Shown: piece by piece, positions 13,214-24,648 of the stretch
How positions within the stretch are numbered: position 1 is the stretch's first letter
How the letters are laid out: every line of letters starts with the position of its first letter
From: Sordariomycetes sp. S80-01Y
Lineage: Eukaryota > Ascomycota > Sordariomycetes
Direction of reading: 5' to 3'
Length of the DNA stretch: 64,000 bases
NCBI GenBank assembly: GCA_037042185.1
Contig: JAXQJY010000025.1
Coordinates: forward strand, 1,426,001 to 1,490,000
Program-made: the position numbers and the translations under genes
Notes under the pieces: generated by a model
The model's database searches: none
Seen by the model: only the letters and a program-made list of their open reading frames with translations
Told to the model about the DNA's origin: nothing

Positions 13214-13774
13214 GTTGACGACGTTTTCTTGAATATTCATTTTCCTGTCGGCAAGTGCTGAAGCGAGCGACAGCTGCGACTACCCCCTCTCTGCATCAAA
13301 CCTCTTACCCACTAGAAAGAGCATCCTGATACCCATAGATGATTTCCGTCGCCTTTATCATATCCTGCTCTCTCGTCTGAACCGACGGCTTCATTGTTAT
13401 CCTGTCTGCAGCATCATGAATGAGACAGCCGTATCCGCTGAGCACCCCCACGACTGGAATATCGTCAGAGACATCTTCGCCGTTTGGAACAAACCTATGT
13501 TCTCGGGCCCATTCATCGCCATTGTTGTCGTTGTAGCTTTATTTGTCGCAGTTCTCGTGCTACACCAATGTCTACCGATACATAAATACGCTCTGAAGAC
13601 CAGCAGCTCCCGACTGCCCTTACCAAAGTTCTAGAAGAGACGGAATAAGGAGTCTAGCAGCCTTGCGAAGCAAGACGGAACTCTGAACATTCACGGCTTG
13701 GAAGTTTGGAATTCGGTCAGAAGACTTGAGACTAGGCTCGCGCAATCTGATACACTATCAGCGCCATCAGCGGT
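13214..13774. other. Intergenic with one small ORF
   Basis: Between the E2-variant gene and the unknown gene. Apart from the small membrane ORF at 13416-13634, I see a CT-rich promoter-like stretch around 13280-13400 and nothing else. Confidence 0.5.
13416..13634 (+). CDS. Possible small single-pass membrane protein
   Basis: ATG-initiated 72-codon frame with one strong hydrophobic helix (FIAIVVVVALFVAVLVL, about residues 33-49) flanked by polar ends. It starts 140 bp downstream of a CT-rich stretch and lies just upstream of the next gene. It may be a real small gene, an upstream exon of the next gene whose splice I cannot find, or chance. I recognise no family. Confidence 0.25.
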   Translation: MNETAVSAEHPHDWNIVRDIFAVWNKPMFSGPFIAIVVVVALFVAVLVLHQCLPIHKYALKTSSSRLPLPKF

Positions 13775-15673
13775 ATGGAACCCTCCGCCGGCGAGCCATC
13801 TCACGTGGACATTCAGCACCGACCGGCCCGTGACAAGCCAAGCCCGCTACGAGTCGTCAAAAGGGATGGTCATACCGCCATCGTCGCGCTTACAAGGGCC
13901 AGCTCCACTGAAACAGACCGAAGCGTCCAGGAGCCGGTGACTGGAGGCGACTATCTTACCATTATGAAGAGAAGAAGCCAGCGGTATGATCAGGGGCGAG
14001 AATCGGCCGACGGCCGAGAGGACCCTTTCCAGGAGTTCAAGTCCGCGCGTGAGGGCTTTACTGGTGACCGTTCCAAGTGCAACAGCTAGGATAACTTCAT
14101 GTTTCTGGGCAACGGTCCTGCTGGTCCCAGCACGCTAAACATCAGGAAAACTCGCTCGTCTCGCCCTGCCCTACGTGGACCGCGCGCCATGGGCGCGCAG
14201 ACGTGTCGAGATCCATCTCTCAACTCCACGTACCCCGCGCGAGGTCCAATACCATTCGCAAGGACAGCTTCACCCCCAAACTCTCAGCTGAGAGCTTTAG
14301 AGCAAGACAGTAAATCACACTCATCCCTGTCTGAGAAATATCCACACATCCTCGACGCCCCGGCCCGGCAACCTTCGCCTGGGCGATCAATGCTTCATGG
14401 GTCATCTACCAGGGCGGTACTTTGTCCATATGTATCTGTTACAGCTGAATGCACGGCTCTTGAAGCAGACCAGCAAAATGTCTGGGCGGCAGTTGAGGTT
14501 TCCGGTAGATTGTCACAGATCCCTCTTGAGCACACAGGGGCTGTCACTGGTTCTGTCTTGGATCACGAGCTTGGTGATTCTGACTTCTCTTTCCGGCGAA
14601 AGTAAGCGGCTAATGTATCTGACAGATCGATTCTTTGCGCATGGTTGTTTGTACGATCTGACAGTCGAGATTTTGCCATTGGACGGGTCTGACATCGTCC
14701 ATGTCTTACAAGAGCAGACTTTTCCCACGTGTGTAAGTCGCTATGTCTTCCAAGATCGCGTGCTAATATTTCAAGTACCATTTACGCCGGATCCAGTGTT
14801 TTACTCTTGGCGAAAGTTCGATTAGGCTTTGATAATAGTCCTTCGCCTCGTCACAACGTGCATATACGACAGAAGTCGGACGAGCTTATCGAGGACCTCG
14901 AGATTCAGCTAGGAGGCTCACAGGTTGCATACATGCAGATCAGAGTATCATATGCCCACTCCGCATTCCCTGAAAGTTCCCAGACGGACACCATGGCAGG
15001 AGTGTCTAGCGTGAGCAGCAGAATGGAGACGAAAGCGACAGCGAGCCTCAAACGTCACAATACCCTGTCTCCGTGGTCACCTCGTCCCGCCCCGCATCCG
15101 AACCTTCTTTTCCTTCTCATTGAACGTCACTGGGGCGCGGATAAGGCGATGAATGCAATGAAGCAAATTCTGGACCTGCGCTTCACTCCACGTAAACCGG
15201 CAAACGCATGCGCAGATCTGTCGTCAAGTGTGGTTGGTGGATCGTTTGACGCGCCCCCTCCGCCTCCAAAACATGCCCCTCCACCAGTGCCTGTGAGGCG
15301 AGCAAGCCTGCAGAAGGAGGTCCCCTCGAAATGCCCTCTAGGTCGAACGGATTTACCGTCAGAGTTGCGTCAGCGAGTCCTGTCTCGTGTCACACACTCC
15401 TTTGAGACTGACAGATCCCAAGCACTCGCTGGAAGTCAGGGTCATGGGTCACCTTCCAGCAACGTGATGAGAGATGGGTGGGCATCGTCAGAGACGAGTG
15501 AAAGCCCGCAGAGGAGGCGATCCCTGAACATGGCCGGGCTAAAAGGGTTGATGCCCAACTTGTCCGATTTTACGCTAGACTCCAAGTCTCTGCGTGAGAA
15601 GGCCTTCAGAGGCTCCGCAACGGGGTCGAAGAGAAAGAAGGACGGCGGTACATGGGGCTGGGGTTGGTTCTGA
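13775..15673 (+). CDS. Conserved fungal protein of unknown function
   Basis: Best model has four exons, 13775-14076, 14146-14573, 14626-14728 and 14776-15673, all phases closing to 576 residues. Donors are weak (GTGCAA, GTGATT, GTGTGT) but each intron has a GCTAA(A/T)-type branch site and a CAG/AAG acceptor. The middle of the protein is rich in hydrophobic and acidic beta-strand-like runs (LCPYVSVTAECTAL, VWAAVEVSGRL, LYDLTVEILPLDG, TIYAGSSVLLLAKVRL), suggesting a folded beta-rich domain. It is followed by a helical IRQKSDELIEDLE segment. The C-terminal third is low complexity with a PPPPPK proline run and ends in a basic, Trp-rich tail (KRKKDGG...WGWGWF). I recognise no named domain. The N-terminal exon is the least certain part. 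Confidence 0.65.
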
Positions 15674-15797
15674 CACACAGAGAAGCAGCGTACACAGCTA
15701 CGTAAATGAAGACGTTATTGTCCCTGGCGCTCGCTGGCGCCGGGTTATATTCTGTTGCTGATTCAGCTAGTTTACACTTTTTAGAGTCCGCCGTCTG

Positions 15798-16754
15798 TTA
15801 TGCTAGCTCATCCTTCCAAGGAATGGACACCTGTGCCCCTTTTCTGGCCACAGTCTTGGCCGCAGCAACGTTGGCTTCGACGACAGCATTCTCGATGTCG
15901 AACTCCCCACCCTTGGCCCTGACAGCTGCAAGCGCGTACGAACCAACAAAGGTATCACCCGCAGCGGTCGTGTCCACCACAGTGGTCTTCTGCGCGCCCA
16001 GGAACTTGTTCCTGCCCTTCCTGTCCACGTAGTACACGCCCCGCCCGCCCAAGGTAATGATGACATTGTGCACACCTCTCTCGATGAACAGAGCCCCCGC
16101 TCTGGACACGCCCTCGTTGCTCTCCATCTCGGACTCGGGCAGCCCCGAGAGGATGGCGGCCTCGGTCTCGTTGACGACGAGGTGCGCTAGATCCACGTAG
16201 GCATGTGCTGGCAGGGGGACGGCGGGTGCTGGGTTGAGGAGGACGGGTACGGAGGACGCCTTGGCCGTGGTGAGGGCTTGCATGACGGTGTCGAAAGGGA
16301 TCTCGAGCTGCATGATGAGCAAATCCGGCAGGGGGGCGGGAAGGCTCTTGAAGGCGTCGGGGCGCAGCGAGTGGTTGCTCTCAGGGGACAGGATGATTCT
16401 GTTCTGGCCAGAGGGCTCGTCGACGACGATGAGGGCGATGCCCGTCTTCTTGCCCTCCTCGGCCCTGACGCCGCTGACATCGACGCCGTAGCCGGACAGC
16501 GAGTCAGTGAGGACGGGCCCGTAGGCATCACGACCAACGGCGCCGATCATGGCCACGGTGGCGGAGGGGTCCGAGAGGGTGGATGTGCGGGAGAGTTTGG
16601 CGCAGGCGACGGCCTGGTTGGCGCCTTTGCCGCCCGGTGAGGTGTTGAAGCCATTGGAGGTAAGGGTCTCGCCGGGGAGCGGGTGATGCGGGACGTAGGA
16701 GACGAGGTCGATGTTGAGGGAGCCCAGGACGGTGATGCGCGGGAGGGATGCCAT
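15798..16754 (-). CDS. RBK1: Ribokinase (PfkB family)
   Basis: Single-exon gene of 318 residues, the usual ribokinase length. It phosphorylates D-ribose to ribose 5-phosphate with ATP, in the cytosol, feeding the pentose phosphate pathway. Visible signatures: N-terminal VLGSLNIDLV strand, substrate motif GGKGANQAVACAKL (residues about 42-55), NPAPA segment, VNETEA motif, and the C-terminal PfkB signature DTTAAGDTFVGSYALAA containing the catalytic Asp of A-A-G-D. The start is the first ATG of the open frame and gives the canonical N terminus. It is convergent with the unknown gene upstream, the two stops being about 120 bp apart. Identification is firm. Confidence 0.96.
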   Translation of the reverse strand: MASLPRITVLGSLNIDLVSYVPHHPLPGETLTSNGFNTSPGGKGANQAVACAKLSRTSTLSDPSATVAMIGAVGRDAYGPVLTDSLSGYGVDVSGVRAEEGKKTGIALIVVDEPSGQNRIILSPESNHSLRPDAFKSLPAPLPDLLIMQLEIPFDTVMQALTTAKASSVPVLLNPAPAVPLPAHAYVDLAHLVVNETEAAILSGLPESEMESNEGVSRAGALFIERGVHNVIITLGGRGVYYVDRKGRNKFLGAQKTTVVDTTAAGDTFVGSYALAAVRAKGGEFDIENAVVEANVAAAKTVARKGAQVSIPWKDELA

Positions 16755-18277
16755 GACGGTGTAGGTGTGGCGTGTTGGCTCGCCCAGTAAAGCACAGCAC
16801 AGCTAAGCACTGAGGGGAGGGTCCAGCGGCCGAAATTTGCAGAGGCCGAGATCGAGGTTGAGGGCGAGATTACGCCGCGGATCAGATCAGCCTAGAAGAT
16901 ACTTCTAGGCCAGGCAGGGGGGCGTGAGGCGCAGAGGAGGGGGCGTCTGTGTTGGTCGGTATCCGTGTGAAGGTGAGATGAGATTTCTTCGAGATGCGCG
17001 GGATGCCCCGCCATGGCTCATTGCTGCCCCTCCACGGCGCAATTCGCACTGTCGTTCTCGCCCCGCCATCCGTGAATGGAGCCGTGCGAGGACAGTCTCG
17101 GAGACGTCCCCGGGCCTCACCACCTGCACCGCGCTGGCAGCCGCCTGAGATGACGATCGCGCGAGCCACTGCGACGTCACCAGATGCCGAATCCGTCTCT
17201 TCATCCAAAAGAGGATGATGGCTTGAAGCGGGAACCTAGTCCTAGTACAAAGCAGGTACCGCCTATCCCAGCACTAACCCCAAAATCGAATCGACCGTTG
17301 CGTTGCACTTGATGGACGGGCCAAGCCGTGTTGAAGACTGCATGCCCTCCAGGCCTCCCCTCCCAGCGCATGAGATCGTCTAAAAGGCACGATGCTGGTT
17401 GGCGCGTGGCCACGCTGTGGTGCGCAAGCGATCCTGATGCTGCTGCCATGCGGGGCGCCTTGTCAGTTGGCAAATGGCTTGCAGCAGCGGCAGACAGATC
17501 AGATGCAGCGCAAGTATGGAGTACGTGCTTCGTAAGGCGAGGCAGAGATACCCGCCGTCTAGACTAGACTAGTCGCACTGGATGGCACTTCACCACTTGC
17601 AGTAGTGACTTGCACGCCGCGCGCGTGTGCTGGCCACAGAAGCACACCACCCACTCACAACCTTACCTCGTATGTCGCATCTCGCGCGACGTGCAAAGTA
17701 CGTACTTGATCCGTAGCGCGTAGCAGCGCCAGTAACCAATGCGCCCTTCCCCCCTGAATGTGTCACTTGTCACATCACCTAGTCGACACTAAGGAGATGG
17801 GCTGACAGGGGCCTGGAGAGCTGCAAGAGCTGCAAGTCGCACAAGCGTGTAGACGACCACGGCGACGTCGCCACGATTAGCTGTTACTTATTTCCGGCAG
17901 CTGCGCCGAGCTGGTCTTCTCCGCGGTCCTTGGCCCGCGGGCCCGTTGGTGGTCTTGGTACTCCGTAGCTGGAACAGTCACTGCTACTTTTGTGCCGTGC
18001 CTGCACACCACTAGCAGGAAAATGAGTCAAGCTTGATGCGAGGCTCTCCTTGTAGAATCGCTGCTCCACGGTAGGCTCGGATGGCGGATCCGTTGTAAGC
18101 ACCTTCGCTGTGTGATGTGGATATCGAAATGCTCGACGACGAGAAAAGAAGTCGTTGCAGATTCGCGCCTTCATGACGACAATGGGTACAAATGGCGCCG
18201 CGTCCTTTGTCCAGGGGCGAGCTCTGGCAGTTGCTTAGAGAGTCTTCGCATCCTGTTGCCTGGAAAGTCTCGTCGTG
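16755..18277. other. Intergenic, 1.5 kb, no gene seen
   Basis: Divergent interval between ribokinase (minus) and the P450 gene (plus). No frame with recognisable protein signature. It probably contains both promoters. The start of the accessory, decaying patch lies here. Confidence 0.55.
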
Positions 18278-20404
18278 ATGGAGCCCCTTTTCAAGCCTCT
18301 GGCTGTGGTGATCGGCCTGATCACGCTCGCCTCACTCTTCATCGCCTCTGCGAAACGTCGCAATTCCTTGCCCTTGCCGCCCGGTCCGCCGGGAGAGCCT
18401 CTCATCGGACACTTACGCGTTGTGCCGAAGCAGAACACAGCGGCGGCCTTTGCCAACTGGGGCCGACAATACAGTGCGCCTTGACCACGGCCCTGGTTCA
18501 GCTCCCTCGAGGAGGAAACCCTGGGTCGCCAGACCATCTACAGAGCTGATGCGTCGCAGGGTCCGATGTTATCCATGTCAAGACGCTGGGACACTCAGTT
18601 GTGGTCCTCAACAGCCGAAAGGCTGCGAGGGACGTGCTTGACAAGAGAGGAAGCAACTATTGCGACCGTCCACGATTCCCTCTGCTTGAAGTGTGAGTAG
18701 AATAAAAGTGATCCTCTACAGGGGAAGCCAATGTCTCCTAACTGCACCCAGAATGGGCTGGGGACGCACCATCTCCTTCATGCCCTACGGCAAGCTATGG
18801 CAGATGCACCGCAAGCTGCTACAAACCACTTTCAGCAACAGCAATGTCGCCAAATGGCAGGACCTTCAAGTTAGTGAAGCTCGGAAAACCATCTCGGACC
18901 TTCTTAAGAGGCCTGGGGACTGGGAGGTGTCGTTGCGTCGCTTCGCTGTCGCCATTGTCCTCAAGGTGAGCTACGGCGTGGATGTCACTGACGACCACGA
19001 TCCCTACGTCCGCATCGCCGACGATGCCATGTACGCCATGGGCAACGGCGGCACGCTGGGGAACAGTATTGTCGATTTCATTCCCTTAAGTGAGTTAAAG
19101 TGCAAGATGGCTGCGATCCGTGACCTTCTGATGTTTTCAAGCGCGATACCTGCCCAGCTTCCTGGTGCGGGACTGGGCGCTCAAGTTTGCCCGAGATTGG
19201 CGCTGGGCCATTGAAAAGCTTCACAACGTCCCTTTCGTCGAAGCTCTTGACGCAATAGTACGTGATAGATCCCTGGCGGCGTCGTGGTGGCTGCGGTATT
19301 GAACTGAGTTCAGGCCAAGAACCTTGATAACGATAGCCTGGCGCATTCGCTGTTGAGACAACACCGAAAAGAAGAAGAGGAGGAGGAGAAGTCTGACCAC
19401 CACTGGTCACTGGACGATATCAAAGGCGCTGCTGGCGCTGTCTTTATTGCCGGAGCCGACACGGTACGTGGCTGCACCTCTTCCCCTGTCAAGGCGTGTT
19501 GGTCGAAAGCTGACTGGGGGTAATCCACAAGACCTGGGCAACCTGCAGTATTTTTGTGCTGAACATGGTGCGCCATCCTGAGATTCAGGCCAAAGCGCAG
19601 CGCCTCCTGGACTCGGTAGTTGGCCGGGAGCGTTTGCCAGACTTTTCGGATCGAGAAAGGCTACCTTACATTGATTTCATCGTACAGGAACTGTACAGGT
19701 GAGTCACCTCCATGATTCCCAAGCTCGAGTTGACTGTGGAATTATCCCCGGGCTCAGTAGAGGGCTGACTTTTCAGGTGGTCCCCGTTGGCACCACTAGG
19801 TTCGTGTAGCACTTGGTTAACCTCCCGCGGCCCGTCGACTGACCTGGATCGCGTTTCAAAGGCATTCCTCACAAGTCGATCGACGATGACATTTACGACG
19901 GGATGTTTATCCCAGCAGGTAGAGCACCCTCGAGCCATTCCAGAAGACGTGATGATGCTGACCCCAAGCCCAAGGGTAAGACGGACCCAGCTTTGGACCC
20001 TTTTCGTGGTCTCTCTTTACTGACAGTGAGAGGTCCACTGTGTACCCCAATGTCCAGGCTATGAGTCGAGATCCTCGAGTCTACCGCGATCCGAACGACT
20101 TCAACCCCGATAGATACGACAGTATTGAGAACGGTGGATTCGGGGAACCGCCACCTGTAGGCCACTTTGGCTTCGGCAGGAGGTAAGGTAGTCTGTGAGC
20201 CAGTCAAACAAAGCAAACTAACTCTGTATTCTTCTTTTTCACAGAATCTGCGTTGGCAGGCATTTGGCAGACAACAGCGTCTGGATGATGGTGGCCACGA
20301 TGCTGGCGACACTGAGTTTCCAGAAGCCTTCCGCAGACGGAGAGGGCAAACATGTGGACCTGACAGTGCCTGAGTTCACTAACGGCGGGACTTGGTACGT
20401 CTAG
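18278..20404 (+). CDS. Cytochrome P450, probably frameshifted
   Basis: Ten exons can be traced: 18278-18473, 18560-18692, 18752-19089, 19142-19257, 19314-19463, 19532-19698, 19777-19799, 19862-19918, about 20033-20182 and 20245-20404. Signatures in order: N-terminal membrane anchor (LAVVIGLITLASLFIA), proline hinge LPLPPGPPGEP, C-helix KLWQMHRKLL, I-helix GAVFIAGADTTWATC, ExxR as QELYRW, FNPDRYD, and an intact haem loop FGFGRRICVGRHL with its Cys ligand. It resembles fungal OrdA-like P450s. Odd: exon 8 ends in phase 1 (IPAG) but none of the AG acceptors before exon 9 (20026, 20030, 20032) restores the frame of the clear STVYPN...PRVYRDP exon. The C terminus also stops at GGTWYV without the usual HP-x-PF-x-C tail. 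Either a 1-nt indel or non-canonical splicing is present. Family call firm, integrity doubtful. Confidence 0.8.
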
Positions 20405-23264
20405 ACCCTGCGTAGGCTAATGTCTCGTATCCTCTGTTGTGGTTCCCATAAAGTTGGAGGCAGACACCTTGAAGATTCCAAGCTAACTTTGTCGTCCAAG
20501 TCATCCCCAGCATTTCCAATGTCAGATTCAGCCAAGGTTCCCACCAAATTTGGCCAGTGGATTATGAGTCTCGTGGCTCCCAAAACTCTTGGAGGAGCCT
20601 CCCAGGAGAGGATAATGTCAAGTGGTCATTGCTATATTTGCACGGGAGTCAACATTGCGTTAACAAAGACTGAGCTTTCTCGGACGAAGGCAGACGAAGA
20701 ATGCCGCCTCTCATCAGGGTGGAAATCAAAGTCCACTGGCTAGAGTCAATGGCTTAAGCGGGTAATTCTGGGCAGCCACGAAATTTGGTGATGGTGGAGA
20801 TAGGAATTCGAGACCGTGAGACAGCCCACTCCGCTGGCACCGTCCAACGCCTCGACCAGGGGCTAGTGTCCCAGCGTGCCTGCCGGAGTACAATTTGCGC
20901 ATCCATATGTACTCGTAGACAGTGGAGTTTCCCGTGGGCCGTGGGAAATCGTGTCCTTCCTTCGTATATTCTTCTTCTGCGTTCCAGTGCTACCCTTCCG
21001 TGCGTCAGTTTGTGACACCCGTACCCCTTCCCGCCCTTTTCTCGGCTAGGCAGGTGATTTACATGGCTAAGCCCACACTCCATGAAGATCGGCCCGCACC
21101 GCAAGCTCAAGCCCAATCCATCAGGGACTGCCAAGTCCGACGGGGGTCGCGAACGGCAGCGAGCTCTCAAGCCCAAGTCTCCCGAGGACAACGGGTGATC
21201 CGGAAGACGGAGGAGTGCTGATCCCAGGGCAGGCCTTCATCGTGGCGTTGAATGTGGCCTTCCAAATTGTACGCAAGCCGTCTGGAGAGCCCAGACAAAC
21301 GGGCTGGTCTGGTTATTGGGGCGGCCCGCCTTGCCCCTGTCAGATTCAAAGTCGCCTTCTGGCTCAAGGCGGCTCGGAAAGAGGCCTTAAGGATCCTGTC
21401 AAAGCCGATACGACTGTTCCCTCCCAGGTTGCTAAGCCGTTGTGTTACAGAGAGGCTGAGAATCTACCGAGCTTGTCGTTGGGTCTCAAGGAGCCGCGCA
21501 TGATACGAAGGCTGGACCTTACGCCAGCTGCACCACGTCATGGGCTCCCTAGTCTCCTGTGAAACCGCTTTCACGGCGGTTGATTCCCACCCCGCGGAGC
21601 CCCGCCGCGAAAATACTTATGGGAGATGAGTCCTCGAGCGAAGGTACGTTGCCATGGACAATGAGAGTACGACCTCACCCTGAGGCAGCGTAAGGTGGCC
21701 ATCTGGCAGTGGGAAGTCAAACTCTTCTTAGAGTGCTCTGTATATCGAAATGAATATCGATCCTTTCCGCGAGTAGAAGTGACAGGTTGAACAGCGGCAG
21801 AATTTCGTTGCCCGCCAGGAATCAGCCCCGGAAGTGCCTTACCTTGGCCTCTGGCAGAGGTTGTCAAATCTGCCCCAACCACAGAAGCCCCAAACGGTAG
21901 CAATAATGACGATATGGTCGGTACCCCGCTGGTGATCCTTTCGTGTCTTCTTTGGCTTCTGCAGCTTGGTTCCCCGGTCGCCGCGGAGAGACTCCTGGCG
22001 CATCTCTGGTCGGAGCACTGTAGGATATCCCCTGGGGCCAGGGGTTGCTGAGTGGATGACGCGCTGGCTGCGCGCTCACTTACGTTGCCACGATGCAATT
22101 GCTTTTTTCCCGCTTACCAGGCGCGTTAGGGCCGACTGACACAAGAGTTCTGCCGTCGGTTTGTACGCAGTATTCATGCGCAGCTCCGCTTTCTGCATCC
22201 TCGACACAACCATCTTGATGCAACCACCACGCCGCTTTCGAAACGAGACTTGGAGGCAAGTTCCTTTGAAGTCCTTGCTTCCTGTTACTTGAGATCTCTT
22301 GGCGTTTGGACGGCGATAATCACGGCTACCGCTTCGTGCTCGCCAGCACACCTTGGCTCTCAGGCCTTATCCAAGATCCCGGGGTTTTGTCTCCGTAGAA
22401 CGTGGGAATTTTGAGATTGCGGCCGTCGCGTATGACATGTCACTTGTTCGACGATGGTGAGGCTTGGGCCTGGGCCTCGATCGTCGACGACTGTTTCTGA
22501 CGACCAACATGGCTTGTTAACCTTCCGCTGCCATCGATCCGCTCTCGTACAGCGCCAGTGGCGAACAAAATTTCCGCCAAATAAACGAAAACCACTTGCA
22601 TATAACATCTCTGTTCTGAGCCCGTTGCATATACTGATGCTCCTTGGAGCTTATGTGCAATTTGGCCGCATCTTAATCGCATCTACAGACCCAACGGCCC
22701 AGGGCAGCCTAACGAGGGAAGTAGGTCCCAGCAGCAGACCTTGCCGTGATGGGATGCTTGTGTCGATGGTGGACTGTGGTTGACCGCAGCGGGAAAAGGA
22801 GGATCTTGAAGATTTCGGCCTGGCACTGTCATGTTCGCCTCCAATTATCTGGCTTGCGCGACGCTCCGATGGGCAGACTCTGCGAAAAGACATCTCGTCC
22901 CTTTTTCAGCCCGGAATGTCCCTCGAACAGACTATACTTTCATCTGGCAATGTTTGAAACCAAAGAGAGCGAGATCAGGGTTTGCGATTCATACTGGCGG
23001 GCCTCCGAATCCCAGAGGGCTAGGTGTATGGAGAAGATGACGGGGCGACTTGGGGTTGGTGTGAACGCTTGCTTGAGCTACGCGTTGAGGGCAATGGGGT
23101 GAAGCCAGTGCCTCGCCATCTGCATACTGAAAATGCCACCAATAAGTTGTTCACGGTCTTCTTCACATGCCTCCACTGGATCTTGCAGTAAGCCAAGCCT
23201 GCATTCCGTGTGCTTGAAACAAGTAACACCCTGACCAACCGTCGAGACTCGCGATTGGGGGGAT
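20405..23264. other. Intergenic, 2.9 kb, no gene seen
   Basis: No coding signature I trust on either strand. A reading frame just after the P450 stop (about 20469-20535, RHLEDSKLTLSSKSS) weakly resembles a P450 C-terminal tail, but the splice needed to reach it creates a stop. The rest may be degraded remnants. No transposon motifs recognised. Confidence 0.5.
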
Positions 23265-24542
23265 GAGTACAACAAGCTCCAAGCTTTAGCTTGCGCGATG
23301 TCTCGCTTATAATCGTCTTCTTCGCGATGCTAACTTGCATCCCGCCAGCCTTCATGGGTATCAGTGGTCACCAAATAGGGATGAGGCAGATGATACAGGC
23401 CAGATATCTATTTGGGGTATGCGCCACATTGAATTCCCAGGCAAATGAGACGCTGATGAGTGACATCCAGCCTTCACTTAGTCGCTTTTCCCTTGTTCCC
23501 CAATGCGGCCGCAGTAGCAGGCTTTAGCCTGGTTGGATCTATTGTCAGTGGCCAGCAGACAATGGCTGCTATTGATCCCTCTGCAGGTATCAGCGCAAGT
23601 GTAGGTATCGTCATTACCTGCAGTGTGGCGTTCATGATGGCTTTGTGCGAGTATAAGACGATCCATGTCTGACAGAGATGGCAATGGATGCCCAACCTCA
23701 TTGCTCTGGCGACAGCGATTGCTTGCGGCGGGAAAGATTCTGTCCATGAAGTCGAAGCACTACCGGCAAAGACAAAGCAGGCGATGTCCTATGGAAGCCT
23801 TCTTGCGGGATACTTCCTCACCTTTGGTGGAACAGTGTCTGATTTCGCGGTGTATCACCACCCGGACACTTCAGAGTACGTCGAACGCCTGACCATCTAC
23901 GTCAGTGATTGTAACTTCGCACTACATATTCTTGGGCCTGTGGCTTCCTTCAGTCTTGCTGCCCACCCTCTGGGGTGCCATCGGCGACGCCTTGCCGAAC
24001 ATGCCTTCGTGGTACGCCATAGTGTGGTCGCAAACATGGCATTATCCATGTACTCGGTCACTCTGAATCTTCAGATGATGATCCCCGTGTTTGTCAACAT
24101 TCCACGGATAGCCTTCATAATGGTCGCCATGGCCATAATGATTCCCATGGCCATCCATGCGGCAGGTGAAGGGTAGAGTTCGTTGATCAACTTTCTATTC
24201 ATCGTCGGATACTGGCCAGGCTGCTTTGACGCCGCTGTCATCGAAGAACTTGTTGTATTCCGCCGAATGGAGTACACTTGTCTACATCAAGAGTCTTGGA
24301 ATGCTCGACACAGGCTCCACGCTGGTCTTGCTGCTATAGATGCTACTCTCGTGAGTTAGCGACAGTGGTACCTGGCATAGATGCAGAATGATACACCAGT
24401 CCGGTCGACCAAAAAAATCGGCGATATCGAGTTTGGAGCAGCGTTCATGGTTACGATTATAGCCTACTACCTCATGAGAACTCTCGAATCGAAGCTAAGA
24501 CGCAACTTGGGGTCTCGCTTGTGGCTGGTTCAGCTACTGTGA
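23265..24542 (+). pseudogene. NCS1 purine-cytosine permease pseudogene (Fcy2-like)
   Basis: Fragments of an Fcy2-type nucleobase permease run in order across three frames: SFSLRDVSLIIVFF, CIPPAFMG and GMRQMIQARYLFG; then FPLFPNAAAVAGFSLVGSIV and SGQQTMAAIDPSAG; RWQWMPNLIAL; GYFLTFGGTVSDFAVYHHPD; GLWLPSVLLPTLWGAIGDAL (shifted frame); ALSMYSVTLNLQMMIPVFV; SLINFLFIVGYWPGCFDAA; and KKIGDIEFGAAF. Breaks: TGA at 23670-23672 just before the QRWQW segment, a frameshift near 23900, about 35 residues missing between NMPSWYAIVWSQ and ALSMY, TAG at 24174-24176, and TGA at 24389-24391 where the family has Trp (WYT). The N-terminal cytoplasmic region is not found. The family normally imports cytosine and purines with H+. 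The number of lesions excludes a simple intron explanation. Confidence 0.85.
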
Positions 24543-24648
24543 AGAGAAGCTTGGGCTGGAGTGCCCAAGTCTTTCGACGATGGTAGAGCAGAGAGATCGG
24601 GGTATAGATATTGCCTTCTGAACTTAGTACTGGTTGGATAACCAGGCT

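Noticed and set aside
14602-14625. 24-nt intron GTAAGC...GACAG in the unknown gene
   Set aside because: Too short for splicing and wrong phase; the donor at 14574 gives a 52-nt intron and closes the frame.
20405-20743. Extra P450 C-terminal exon after a GTACGT donor
   Set aside because: The acceptor that would reach the weakly P450-like segment creates a TGA at the junction, and the HP-x-PF-x-C pattern is only vaguely matched.
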